A DNA stretch of 22,058 bases from Lachnospiraceae bacterium (GTDB lineage Bacteria > Bacillota > Clostridia > Lachnospirales > Lachnospiraceae): NCBI GenBank assembly GCA_014804495.1, contig JAAUZS010000057.1:1-22058 (forward strand). Reading direction: 5' to 3'. This document shows, piece after piece, positions 15,824 to 22,058 of this stretch. The first letter of the stretch is position 1. Every line of letters begins with the position of its first letter. The notes beneath the pieces were generated by a model. The model was given only the letters and a program-made list of their open reading frames with translations, had not been told where the DNA came from and searched no databases. A program made the translations under genes and the position numbers.

Positions 15824-17425
15824 TTATTTCTCAGGTCCAGCAGACACCAATGCTTTTCCAGCGTCGTTGCCTTCGTATTTTGCAAAGTTCTTAACGAATC
15901 TGCCGGCTAAGTCTTTTGCTTTAGTCTCCCATTCAGAAACGTCTGCATAAGTATCACGAGGATCAAGGATTGCAGGATCAACGCCCGGAAGCTCTGTAGG
16001 AACTTCAAAATTGAAGAGCGGAATCTTCTTTGTCGGAGCATTGTTAATGTCGCCATTTAAGATTGCATCGATGATTCCACGGGTATCCTTAATGGAAATT
16101 CTCTTTCCTGTTCCGTTCCAGCCTGTGTTTACAAGATATGCTTTCGCACCGCTCTTCTGCATTTTCTTAACCAGTTCTTCTGCATACTTGGTCGGATGAA
16201 GCTCTAAGAATGCCTGACCGAAACAAGCGGAGAATGTAGGTGTAGGCTCTGTAATTCCTCTCTCTGTACCAGCCAGCTTAGCTGTAAATCCGGAAAGGAA
16301 ATAGTACTGTGTCTGCTCAGGTGTCAGAATTGATACAGGAGGCAGTACACCAAATGCATCTGCTGATAAGAAGATTACGTTCTTAGCATCAGGAGCTGCA
16401 GATACAGGTTTTACGATATTGTTAATATGGTTAATCGGATAAGATACACGAGTATTCTCGGTTACACTCTTATCTTTGAAATCAATCTTTCCGTTTGCAT
16501 CCAGAGTAACGTTCTCAAGAAGAGCGTCACGCTTGATCGCATTGTAGATATCCGGCTCGGAATCCTTGTCCAGATCAATAACCTTCGCATAGCATCCGCC
16601 TTCAAAGTTAAATACGCCGTTGTCATCCCAGCCGTGCTCATCATCACCGATGAGAAGACGCTTCGGGTCGGTAGAAAGTGTTGTCTTACCTGTTCCGGAA
16701 AGTCCGAAGAAGATAGCTGTATTTTCACCATTCATGTCTGTATTTGCTGAACAGTGCATGGAAGCAATACCCTTAAGAGGCAGGTAGTAGTTCATCATTG
16801 AGAACATACCTTTCTTCATTTCTCCGCCGTACCATGTATTGATGATAACCTGCTCGCGGCTGGTAATATTGAAAGCAACACAGGTTTCGGAGTTAAGACC
16901 TAACTCTTTATAATTATCAACTTTTGCCTTGGAAGCGTTATAAACAACGAAATCAGGCTCGAAATCAGCCAGTTCTGCATCAGAAGGCTGAATAAACATA
17001 TTCTTAATGAAATGTGCCTGCCATGCAACTTCAACGATGAAACGTACTGCCATACGGGTATCTTTGTTTGCACCACAGAATGCATCTACTACAAAAAGAC
17101 GCTTGTCGCAAAGTTCTTTCTTAGCTATTTCCTTAACGGTAGCCCATACATCTTCTGACATAGGATGGTTGTCGTTCTTGTACTCATCTGACGTCCACCA
17201 TACTGTATCTTTGGAATTTGCGTCCATAACGATGTACTTATCTTTAGGAGAACGGCCTGTGTAAATACCAGTCATTACATTAACTGCTCCAAGCTCACTT
17301 TCCTGTCCAACTTCAAAGCCTTCCAGACCTGCTTTTGTCTCTTCTTCGAATAACATTTCGTAAGAAGGGTTGTGAACGATTTCTTTGACACCGGTAATGC
17401 CATACTTGCTTAAATCAATTGCCAT
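15824..17425 (-). CDS. pckA: Phosphoenolpyruvate carboxykinase (ATP)
   Basis: The 533-residue cytosolic enzyme interconverts oxaloacetate plus ATP with phosphoenolpyruvate, CO2 and ADP. In fermentative Clostridia it can also run toward oxaloacetate. Motifs present are TGRSPKDK (56-63, substrate-binding Arg), [16 protein letters not shown] (198-213, with the metal-binding Lys), the kinase-1a P-loop [13 protein letters not shown] (239-251) and [19 protein letters not shown] (261-279, metal Asp). Length and motif order match the ATP-dependent class (530-540 residues). AGAGAGG lies about 9 bases before the ATG at 17423-17425. The gene is a single transcription unit, divergent from rpmB and bounded downstream by the bidirectional terminator. 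Confidence 0.97.
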   Translation of the reverse strand: MAIDLSKYGITGVKEIVHNPSYEMLFEEETKAGLEGFEVGQESELGAVNVMTGIYTGRSPKDKYIVMDANSKDTVWWTSDEYKNDNHPMSEDVWATVKEIAKKELCDKRLFVVDAFCGANKDTRMAVRFIVEVAWQAHFIKNMFIQPSDAELADFEPDFVVYNASKAKVDNYKELGLNSETCVAFNITSREQVIINTWYGGEMKKGMFSMMNYYLPLKGIASMHCSANTDMNGENTAIFFGLSGTGKTTLSTDPKRLLIGDDEHGWDDNGVFNFEGGCYAKVIDLDKDSEPDIYNAIKRDALLENVTLDANGKIDFKDKSVTENTRVSYPINHINNIVKPVSAAPDAKNVIFLSADAFGVLPPVSILTPEQTQYYFLSGFTAKLAGTERGITEPTPTFSACFGQAFLELHPTKYAEELVKKMQKSGAKAYLVNTGWNGTGKRISIKDTRGIIDAILNGDINNAPTKKIPLFNFEVPTELPGVDPAILDPRDTYADVSEWETKAKDLAGRFVKNFAKYEGNDAGKALVSAGPEK

Positions 17426-17491
17426 TTTTTTAACCTCTCTTCTTTCATAATTATAGTTGATATATAGAACCTATTATCACACTTATATATA

Positions 17492-17520
17492 TTTATACCA
17501 TATTTAGGCAGATAAGTAAA
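17492..17520 (-). promoter_or_regulatory. Candidate promoter for pckA
   Basis: On the minus strand TTTACT (17515-17520) and TATAAA (17492-17497) are 17 bases apart, with a predicted start near 17485 and a leader of about 60 bases. A second TATAAT at 17450-17455 lacks a matching -35. Confidence 0.4.
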
Positions 17521-17543
17521 TACAAACACTTTTAATTTTATGC

Positions 17544-17572
17544 TTGCAATCCTTTCCATTTTCTGATATTAT
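17544..17572 (+). promoter_or_regulatory. Candidate promoter for rpmB
   Basis: TTGCAA (17544-17549) and TATTAT (17567-17572) are separated by 17 bases. The predicted start near 17579 gives a leader of about 48 bases. Confidence 0.55.
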
Positions 17573-17626
17573 ATAAACGTTGTGTAAGCGGAATAAGAAT
17601 TAACCGTATTGTTAGGAGGTGCAAAG

Positions 17627-17812
17627 ATGGCAAAATGTGATATTTGTGGTAAGGGAGCTCATTTCGGAAACAATGTAAGCCATTCGCATAGAAGGTCCAA
17701 CAGAATCTGGCATTCTAATGTAAAAAGAGTTAAATGCAAAGTAAATGGTGCAGCTAAGAGATTGCATGTATGTACTCAGTGCCTGAAGTCCGGAAAAGTT
17801 GAAAGAGCTTAA
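17627..17812 (+). CDS. rpmB: 50S ribosomal protein L28, zinc-binding form
   Basis: The 61-residue product is L28 of the large ribosomal subunit. It begins AKCDICGKGAHFGNNVSHS and includes the characteristic SHSHRRSNRIW region (18-28). Cys pairs at 4/7 and 49/52 form a zinc knuckle, so this is the metal-binding ('C+') form. Cysteine-free copies exist elsewhere in bacteria and often mark zinc-limitation responses. The frame could extend to a TTG at 17609, but AGGAGG at 17614-17619 is 7 bases from the ATG at 17627. The gene is monocistronic, with its own promoter and terminator, and is divergent from pckA. Confidence 0.97.
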   Translation: MAKCDICGKGAHFGNNVSHSHRRSNRIWHSNVKRVKCKVNGAAKRLHVCTQCLKSGKVERA

Positions 17813-17834
17813 ATTTAAATTTATTAGGTAATCG

Positions 17835-17866
17835 AAAAAGACCAATCTTTACGATAGGTCTTTTTT
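17835..17866. terminator. Intrinsic terminator after rpmB (bidirectional)
   Basis: AAAAAGACC (17835-17843) pairs with GGTCTTTTT (17857-17865), with an inner ATC/GAT pairing, and is followed by more T on the plus strand. On the minus strand it also ends in a T run, so it may also stop transcription arriving from the gerW cluster. Confidence 0.88.
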
Positions 17867-17892
17867 TGTGTGAATAGCTTATTTTCCAGCCT

Positions 17893-17920
17893 GTAAGTTT
17901 GGGCATACGCCCAAACTTGC
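17893..17920. repeat. Inverted repeat 1 (GC-rich hairpin)
   Basis: GTAAGTTTGGGC (17893-17904) pairs with GCCCAAACTTGC (17909-17920) around a 4-base loop, 12 bp with one G-T pair. There is no T tract on either side, so it is not a standard terminator. Confidence 0.85.
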
Positions 17921-17921
17921 A

Positions 17922-17946
17922 ATTGAAAAATCTCTGATTTTTCAAT
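17922..17946. repeat. Inverted repeat 2 (AT-rich hairpin) abutting a stop codon
   Basis: ATTGAAAAATC (17922-17932) pairs perfectly with GATTTTTCAAT (17936-17946) around a 3-base loop. It begins immediately after the stop codon of the J-domain gene and directly adjoins the first inverted repeat. Confidence 0.85.
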
Positions 17947-18489
17947 TTATGCTCTTTTCTCTGTATCAAAACTTCGTTTCAGATTCTCATATTCACTGTT
18001 GATCATCTGTATGATTTCCTTATCTCCTGCAATGTTGTCCGGATGGAAAATCTTAATTAATTCCTTATACCGCTTCTTTAATGAAAGCTGATTATTTACA
18101 CCCTTGAAAAAGACAGATACTTCTCCGTAACTTACATCATAGGATGACTGATTGATGATTTCTTTTTGCGCCTCAAGCTTCGCTCTCTCCTTCTCAAGAC
18201 GTCTTCGGTCAATATCAAGCTGTTCAAATCCGTTCTTTAGAATCTGCATCTGCTTTTCAAATAACCCTCTATCCTGCTCCAGTTTTTTCCTCTCACCGGA
18301 CAGCTTGCGATTCAGGGCCTTCATTTCACTTTTAAATTGTTCTTTTTCATGAAGAAACTGTTTCTGTGTATTCTCCAAATCCTTGGATGCAGTAATAATC
18401 CTGACATTTTCACGAAAAAGCCAGGATTTAAGCTTATCCAAGTCCTCTTTTGAACCATGTTCAAGTGTTTCTTCAAAATTTATCTCCAT
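17947..18489 (-). CDS. Coiled-coil protein with C-terminal J domain
   Basis: The 180-residue product has no signal peptide. Residues about 35-112 are Glu/Lys/Gln/Arg-rich with heptad spacing and are likely a coiled coil. Residues about 124-175 match a J domain, with helix II KKRYKELIKIFHPD carrying the HPD motif at 149-151, then IIQMINSEYENLKRSF. J domains stimulate Hsp70 (DnaK) ATPase. The usual Gly/Phe and zinc regions of DnaJ are absent, so this is a class C type with a terminal J domain rather than DnaJ itself. GGGAG lies about 7 bases before the ATG. It is the last gene of the M24-DUF2953-gerW cluster. Its client or partner is unknown; the coiled coil suggests a scaffold or dimer. Confidence 0.82.
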   Translation of the reverse strand: MEINFEETLEHGSKEDLDKLKSWLFRENVRIITASKDLENTQKQFLHEKEQFKSEMKALNRKLSGERKKLEQDRGLFEKQMQILKNGFEQLDIDRRRLEKERAKLEAQKEIINQSSYDVSYGEVSVFFKGVNNQLSLKKRYKELIKIFHPDNIAGDKEIIQMINSEYENLKRSFDTEKRA

Positions 18490-18526
18490 ACTATAACTCC
18501 CTGTATATCACAAACAACTTCAATAC

Positions 18527-18667
18527 CTAATCGCAGCAAAAAAAATTATAGCCTATCAACAGTAAAAGTACAATCAAAATCAGTCCGATAAAACGATTGG
18601 TCATAAAAAGCATAAACAGCATTCCTATTGCGACACAAAGAGCTACAAGTCCAATCAGTTTTTTCAT
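18527..18667 (-). CDS. Small 46-residue membrane protein
   Basis: This gene encodes 46 residues, beginning MKKLIGLVALC and ending YNFFCCD. A first hydrophobic stretch runs over residues 4-22 and a second over about 27-43, with TNR between them, so two transmembrane helices or a hairpin are likely. AGGA lies about 8 bases before the ATG, which supports translation. It sits 59 bases after gerW and 37 before the J-domain gene on the same strand. No family name is offered; a role in spore or membrane physiology would be guesswork from location. Confidence 0.7.
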   Translation of the reverse strand: MKKLIGLVALCVAIGMLFMLFMTNRFIGLILIVLLLLIGYNFFCCD

Positions 18668-18726
18668 ATAGTTTTCCTGCCTATGCTTTTTATATATAAT
18701 ATGCAATTTTTTATATTTCGTGACTT

Positions 18727-19128
18727 TTACTGCTCATTCTTATTTTCTTCGGGAAATGCAATATCTACCGCAGCATCATCCGCAATCATCTCCTCTTTCG
18801 GAGCCGTAAATTTATCTACAATATCAGGAATCATATCAATCACTTTAGTAATTGTATCCTGATTCTTGATATTTACTAACTTCGTAGAACCGTTTTTGAT
18901 AACAAGAACCGCACTGGGACTCATTTTAGCGGAAAAACCTCCGCCACCGCCGTTCTTTTTATCTGAACTGCTGGCTCCTGCACCTACTCCAAAAGTTACA
19001 TCCACAAGCGGAAGTATAATTGTATCTCCAATCTGCGTCGCTTCTCCTACCACAGTTTTTGTTGATAAAACAGCATTCATTCCCTTCATAAGGGATTCGA
19101 CTACGCTGGCGAAATTGTTATCTGCCAT
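18727..19128 (-). CDS. gerW: GerW family (YtfJ) sporulation protein
   Basis: The 133-residue product matches GerW/YtfJ, a conserved protein of endospore formers made in the forespore. In Bacillus subtilis it is needed for normal response to L-alanine-type germinants. Family features are GMNAVLSTKTVVGEA (residues 16-30), ILPLVDVTFGVGAG (38-51), a Gly-rich loop (60-64) and SPSAVLVIKNG (70-80), followed by the helix around 90-108. The acidic, low-complexity C-terminus (110-133) is variable. AGGAGG lies about 8 bases before the ATG. The stop of the upstream DUF2953 gene directly adjoins this start codon, so the two are probably translated in a coupled way. The neighbouring arrangement matches ytfI-ytfJ of Bacillus. 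Confidence 0.9.
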   Translation of the reverse strand: MADNNFASVVESLMKGMNAVLSTKTVVGEATQIGDTIILPLVDVTFGVGAGASSSDKKNGGGGGFSAKMSPSAVLVIKNGSTKLVNIKNQDTITKVIDMIPDIVDKFTAPKEEMIADDAAVDIAFPEENKNEQ

Positions 19129-20157
19129 TTATGCATCCTCCTTCTTAAACAGCTTAAGTAATTTTTTGATATCTTTACTAAAATAAATGCGAATGACCGC
19201 CTTCAAAAAGGTAAAGAGCTTTATCCTTCCTTTGAAAAAAACAGAACCTTCTATTCTTTTCCTGTCAAAATCACCCGTGACAGTAACATTGTTACCTATC
19301 AGCGGATATAGTATTCCGTAGTAAGAAAGAATCTGCCCTGTAGCCGCCGGATCGTCCATTCCGATTATTAAATCAGCCATAAATTTTCTCGGCTTAACAT
19401 AGTTAAAAATCGTACCCAATTCACCTTTACACAGTGAAAATGCCTGTTTGAACGTATCACTCTTAATAATATCAAGATAATACTCTATATTCTCCAGTAT
19501 CTCTTTTATTTTACCACATATTCCTTTTATTGTGTACCAGATATTTTTAAATAAGCCCAATATTTTATTTATTCTGCTTTTTAACGATATCTTTTCTTTT
19601 TTATCCTGTATTTCATCCCCTGTATTTTCGGATGTTGTCGTTTCTTCGGATTTATCTTCCATGCCCTTTTTATTTACATCCTGCGACTGCTCTGTCTTTA
19701 TGTTTTCTGCTTCTTCGCTCTCCCCGCCTTGCTCTTTTTTGCCTTTATCTGTATCTTTATCTATTTCTTTATCTGTATGCTTATCTATTTCTTTATCAAT
19801 ATTCTTATCACTGTCATTATCACTTTTTTCCTTCTTATTTCCCTTACTCTTAACGTCCTTTTTCTTTTTTTCTTTCTTATTCTTCTCAGGCAGTCTGAAC
19901 AACGTAAAGAATAAAACCCGTACTCTTAGATATATATCGGCCGGATAAAGAACTCTTATATTGATGAAATGCAGCAGCCATGTAATCCTTGCATTTACCT
20001 CTATTGGCGGACAGCCTTCACCTTCTGTACGCTTCAACTCCACCCTGTAATGCACAGGTACGAAGAGCGCAAGACATAAAGACAGGAGTATACACCCTAT
20101 CAATACCGCTATAATAATCCCAACTATTTTTAATATCAGCAACAAAATATGTAACAT
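19129..20157 (-). CDS. DUF2953 (YtfI-like) membrane-anchored protein
   Basis: The 342-residue product has one strong N-terminal membrane segment (residues 4-32) and the DUF2953 pattern: FVPVHYRVEL (32-41), then RITWLLHFINIRVLYP (57-72). A long charged linker (90-210) is rich in Lys, Glu and Asp and includes six copies of a DKxx tetrapeptide (117-140). The C-terminal part contains NNVTVTGDFDRKRIEGSVFFKG. The function of the family is unknown; in Bacillus the homologue ytfI lies next to ytfJ, as here next to gerW. The linker is the obvious variable part. The ribosome site (AAAGG) is 11 bases from the ATG. The stop codon directly adjoins the gerW start. Confidence 0.83.
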   Translation of the reverse strand: MLHILLLILKIVGIIIAVLIGCILLSLCLALFVPVHYRVELKRTEGEGCPPIEVNARITWLLHFINIRVLYPADIYLRVRVLFFTLFRLPEKNKKEKKKKDVKSKGNKKEKSDNDSDKNIDKEIDKHTDKEIDKDTDKGKKEQGGESEEAENIKTEQSQDVNKKGMEDKSEETTTSENTGDEIQDKKEKISLKSRINKILGLFKNIWYTIKGICGKIKEILENIEYYLDIIKSDTFKQAFSLCKGELGTIFNYVKPRKFMADLIIGMDDPAATGQILSYYGILYPLIGNNVTVTGDFDRKRIEGSVFFKGRIKLFTFLKAVIRIYFSKDIKKLLKLFKKEDA

Positions 20158-20182
20158 TTAATACTTTGCCTTTCTGTTAAGC

Positions 20183-20497
20183 TTAAGCTTCCGGAAACAG
20201 ATACTGCTTCAAAGCAGCATTTCCGTTCCTGGCGACTGCTTCATTGGTAATCCTGCAGACTATTTCAACAGCTTCCTCGTAATTTCCCGCAATACCGATA
20301 ATATAGGGCTCATTTTCTTTTTTTCGATAAAACGGCTGCCTGATGAGCATACTATGGCAGATTTCAAGCTGGTCATCACCTGATGCGAGCATGATAACAA
20401 AAACCTTTAACTGTCTTATATGATATTTAATTTTTCTCTTTACTCGGCTCGGATTTTTAATAGTATCCCCGATATACAGGTTTTTATAAAATTTCAT
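20183..20497 (-). CDS. Small conserved-looking protein of unknown function
   Basis: The frame encodes about 104 residues from the ATG at 20495-20497 (MKFYKNLYIGDTI). The frame is also open to 20590, overlapping the end of the M24 peptidase gene; an ATG at 20548 is the main alternative but its AAGGAGG is 19 bases away, whereas GAGGG lies 4-5 bases before 20497. The protein is basic in the N-terminal half (KNPSRVKRKIKYHIRQLK), with a hydrophobic middle (VFVIMLASGDDQLEI) and a C-terminus ending YIIGIAGNYEEAVEIVCRITNEAV. No signal peptide or motif of known function is seen. It lies between the M24 gene and DUF2953 with short gaps, so it is likely cotranscribed. Confidence 0.68.
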   Translation of the reverse strand: MKFYKNLYIGDTIKNPSRVKRKIKYHIRQLKVFVIMLASGDDQLEICHSMLIRQPFYRKKENEPYIIGIAGNYEEAVEIVCRITNEAVARNGNAALKQYLFPEA

Positions 20498-20537
20498 ATA
20501 TCCCTCAATTGTACTTCCAATATATACACTTTTTAAG

Positions 20538-22058
20538 TTAGACGGCATCAGAGATTGGTCTGGTCGCCTCCTTAAGCCATCTGCTTTCATCTTCTGTCAG
20601 ATATGGGCTTACCTTCTCATAGACTGCCTTATGATAAGCGTTCAGCCTTTCTATATCTGATTTTTGCATATACTCAGGTAAAATTGCGTCTAAATCAATC
20701 GGAACATATGTCAGCGTATCAAAATACATAAACTGACCATCCCCATTCTTTACTCCATTTCTGGCAACTATTACATTTTCAGTCCGGATGCCGTGGCTTC
20801 CATCCTTATATACACCCGGTTCATTGGACATCACCATTCCGGCCTCTATCACAGCTTCCTTTACGCTCTCAACATACCGCCATCTTATGCTCTGAGGTCC
20901 TTCGTGTACATTCAGCATATACCCTATTCCGTGTCCGGTTCCGCACTTATAATCTATATCCATGTTCCACAATGGCGCTCTCGCCAGAATATCCAGATTT
21001 CTTCCGGTACAGCCATATAAAAATCTGGCTGCGCTGAGAGAAAGCATCCCGACAGCTACCGCCGTAAAATGCTTCTTTACCTCATCATCAATTTCTCCAA
21101 GCACTATCGTCCTAGTTACGTCGGTCGTACCACCCAGATACTGTCCGCCGGAATCAACCAAAAGCATTCCTTCAGGCGCAAGCTCACTATACTCGGTTTC
21201 TGTCGCTTCGTAATGCATCATTGCAGCATTTTCCTTATAACCGCTGATTGTCGGAAATGACAGATCCATAAAGCCGTCAACTTCTCTCCGAAGGTTGTCC
21301 AAATACATCGCCGCGGAATATTCCGTAATCTGAATTTTGCCGATATTGCGTTTAAGCCAGAAAATAAATTTCGTTAAAGCAACACTGTCCTTTAAATATA
21401 CTTTCTCCATATTCTCCAGCTCAACAGGATTCTTAACCGCCTTCATTTTCTCGCTTGGATTAACGTCAGACACAATTTCCGCCTTCTTTTGAAGTATACG
21501 GTACAGCCTGTAATTTATGTTCTTTTCATCTAATAGGACTTTTCCCTCTGCCGACTCCTCTAAAAAAGCCTCTATCTCATCATATGCCTTCAACGTAATA
21601 TTGTGTTTAACCGCATACTGCCTCAATTCTTCATTGACAGCCTGTTCCTGTATGAAAAGATAAAAGTCTGTCATGGTGAGATATCCATAGGACAACGCTA
21701 CCGGATTACATTCTACATCTGCCCCCCTGATATTAAGGAGCCACATCAAATCATCTAATTTTGCAAGCAGGTGGGCGCTGCACTGTTTCTCCTGCATCAC
21801 ACTCCTAATCTGCTTAAACTTATCATCTACACTCTGTCCGCAGATTTCTTCGGACAATATAGTAACAGGCGCACACGGCATGTCCGGTCTGTCAGTCCAA
21901 AGATTTCCGGCTATATCGTCTTCATAATGAAAAGCAGTTTTAATATGCTGTAAGGTTTCTTCCAGTCCCTTGCCGTAAGAAGCATCAATGACTCTTCCGT
22001 CAAAGCCCAGAATCTCGCCTTCTTTCATATTCTGTTTCAGATATTCCTTAATCGTCGG
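20538..22058 (-). CDS. M24-family Xaa-Pro aminopeptidase, N-terminus cut by window edge
   Basis: The open frame runs past an internal Met codon at 22028 to the right edge (ten more in-frame residues, beginning PTIKEYLKQN), so the 5' end is outside the window. The 506 residues seen match a creatinase-fold N-terminal part and a C-terminal metallopeptidase of the M24B class, which removes residues before proline. Metal-site motifs in order are VDSGGQYLGGTTDVTRTIVLG (two Asp), CGTGHGIGYMLNVHEGP (His), SNEPGVYKDGSHGIRTENV (Glu) and the later Glu in RTENV. The family is around 600 residues, so about 90 residues are missing at the N-terminus. The stop is followed by a small gene and the DUF2953-gerW pair. 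Confidence 0.93.
   Translation of the reverse strand, partial: PTIKEYLKQNMKEGEILGFDGRVIDASYGKGLEETLQHIKTAFHYEDDIAGNLWTDRPDMPCAPVTILSEEICGQSVDDKFKQIRSVMQEKQCSAHLLAKLDDLMWLLNIRGADVECNPVALSYGYLTMTDFYLFIQEQAVNEELRQYAVKHNITLKAYDEIEAFLEESAEGKVLLDEKNINYRLYRILQKKAEIVSDVNPSEKMKAVKNPVELENMEKVYLKDSVALTKFIFWLKRNIGKIQITEYSAAMYLDNLRREVDGFMDLSFPTISGYKENAAMMHYEATETEYSELAPEGMLLVDSGGQYLGGTTDVTRTIVLGEIDDEVKKHFTAVAVGMLSLSAARFLYGCTGRNLDILARAPLWNMDIDYKCGTGHGIGYMLNVHEGPQSIRWRYVESVKEAVIEAGMVMSNEPGVYKDGSHGIRTENVIVARNGVKNGDGQFMYFDTLTYVPIDLDAILPEYMQKSDIERLNAYHKAVYEKVSPYLTEDESRWLKEATRPISDAV

Noticed and set aside
1..22058. CRISPR arrays, rRNA or tRNA genes, phage or plasmid genes
   Set aside because: I saw no direct-repeat/spacer pattern, no tRNA cloverleaf, no rRNA stretches and no phage or plasmid functions. 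A computer search for tRNAs would be needed to be fully sure.

Overview
The window looks like chromosomal sequence from a spore-forming, low-to-moderate-GC Firmicute, most likely a member of the Lachnospiraceae (class Clostridia). The reasons are AT-rich intergenic DNA, strong AGGAGG-type ribosome binding sites, a phenylalanine T-box leader, a Firmicute-type 6S RNA, GerW/YtfJ and SpoIID-family genes, an ATP-type PEP carboxykinase and a PD-(D/E)XK 'Rpn' nuclease of a kind abundant in gut Lachnospiraceae. The genus cannot be fixed by eye. Most genes are on the minus strand. No prophage, plasmid, CRISPR array, rRNA or tRNA gene was seen.

Layout. 1-1672 (minus): an XRE-type regulator cut by the left edge, preceded by an Rpn-family nuclease/transposase-like gene. 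1673-2021: an AT-rich divergent intergenic region with candidate promoters and a perfect palindrome. 2022-3122 (plus): tyrA (prephenate dehydrogenase with an ACT domain), convergent with the next block. 3145-12699 (minus): in transcription order a long SpoIID/LytB-domain protein, a YihY/BrkB membrane protein, then a sigma-A-like promoter inside the 3' end of yihY, a phenylalanine T-box, pheS, pheT, an M18 aminopeptidase and queA. The last four form a translation and housekeeping block read from the T-box leader. 12806-13096 (minus): a 6S RNA gene with its own promoter and terminator.

13166-15786 (plus): an acyltransferase-3 membrane protein followed by a lipoprotein with an SH3b domain and an SGNH-hydrolase domain. 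The pair resembles a split OatA-like cell-surface O-acylation system. A strong bidirectional terminator separates it from the convergent pckA (15824-17425, minus). 17544-17866 (plus): monocistronic rpmB (zinc-binding L28) with promoter and terminator. 17893-17946: two adjacent near-perfect hairpins. 17947-22058 (minus): a compact cluster read as M24 aminopeptidase P (cut by the right edge), a small uncharacterised protein, a DUF2953 protein (YtfI-like), GerW/YtfJ, a 46-residue membrane protein and a coiled-coil J-domain protein.

Functional reading. The window is mainly core metabolism, translation and sporulation. The most interesting accessory parts are the acyltransferase/SGNH pair, the Rpn gene with a possible internal translation start, the very long SpoIID-family protein and the uncharacterised small genes of the gerW cluster. 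I did not find a feature that I can claim outright is an undescribed system.
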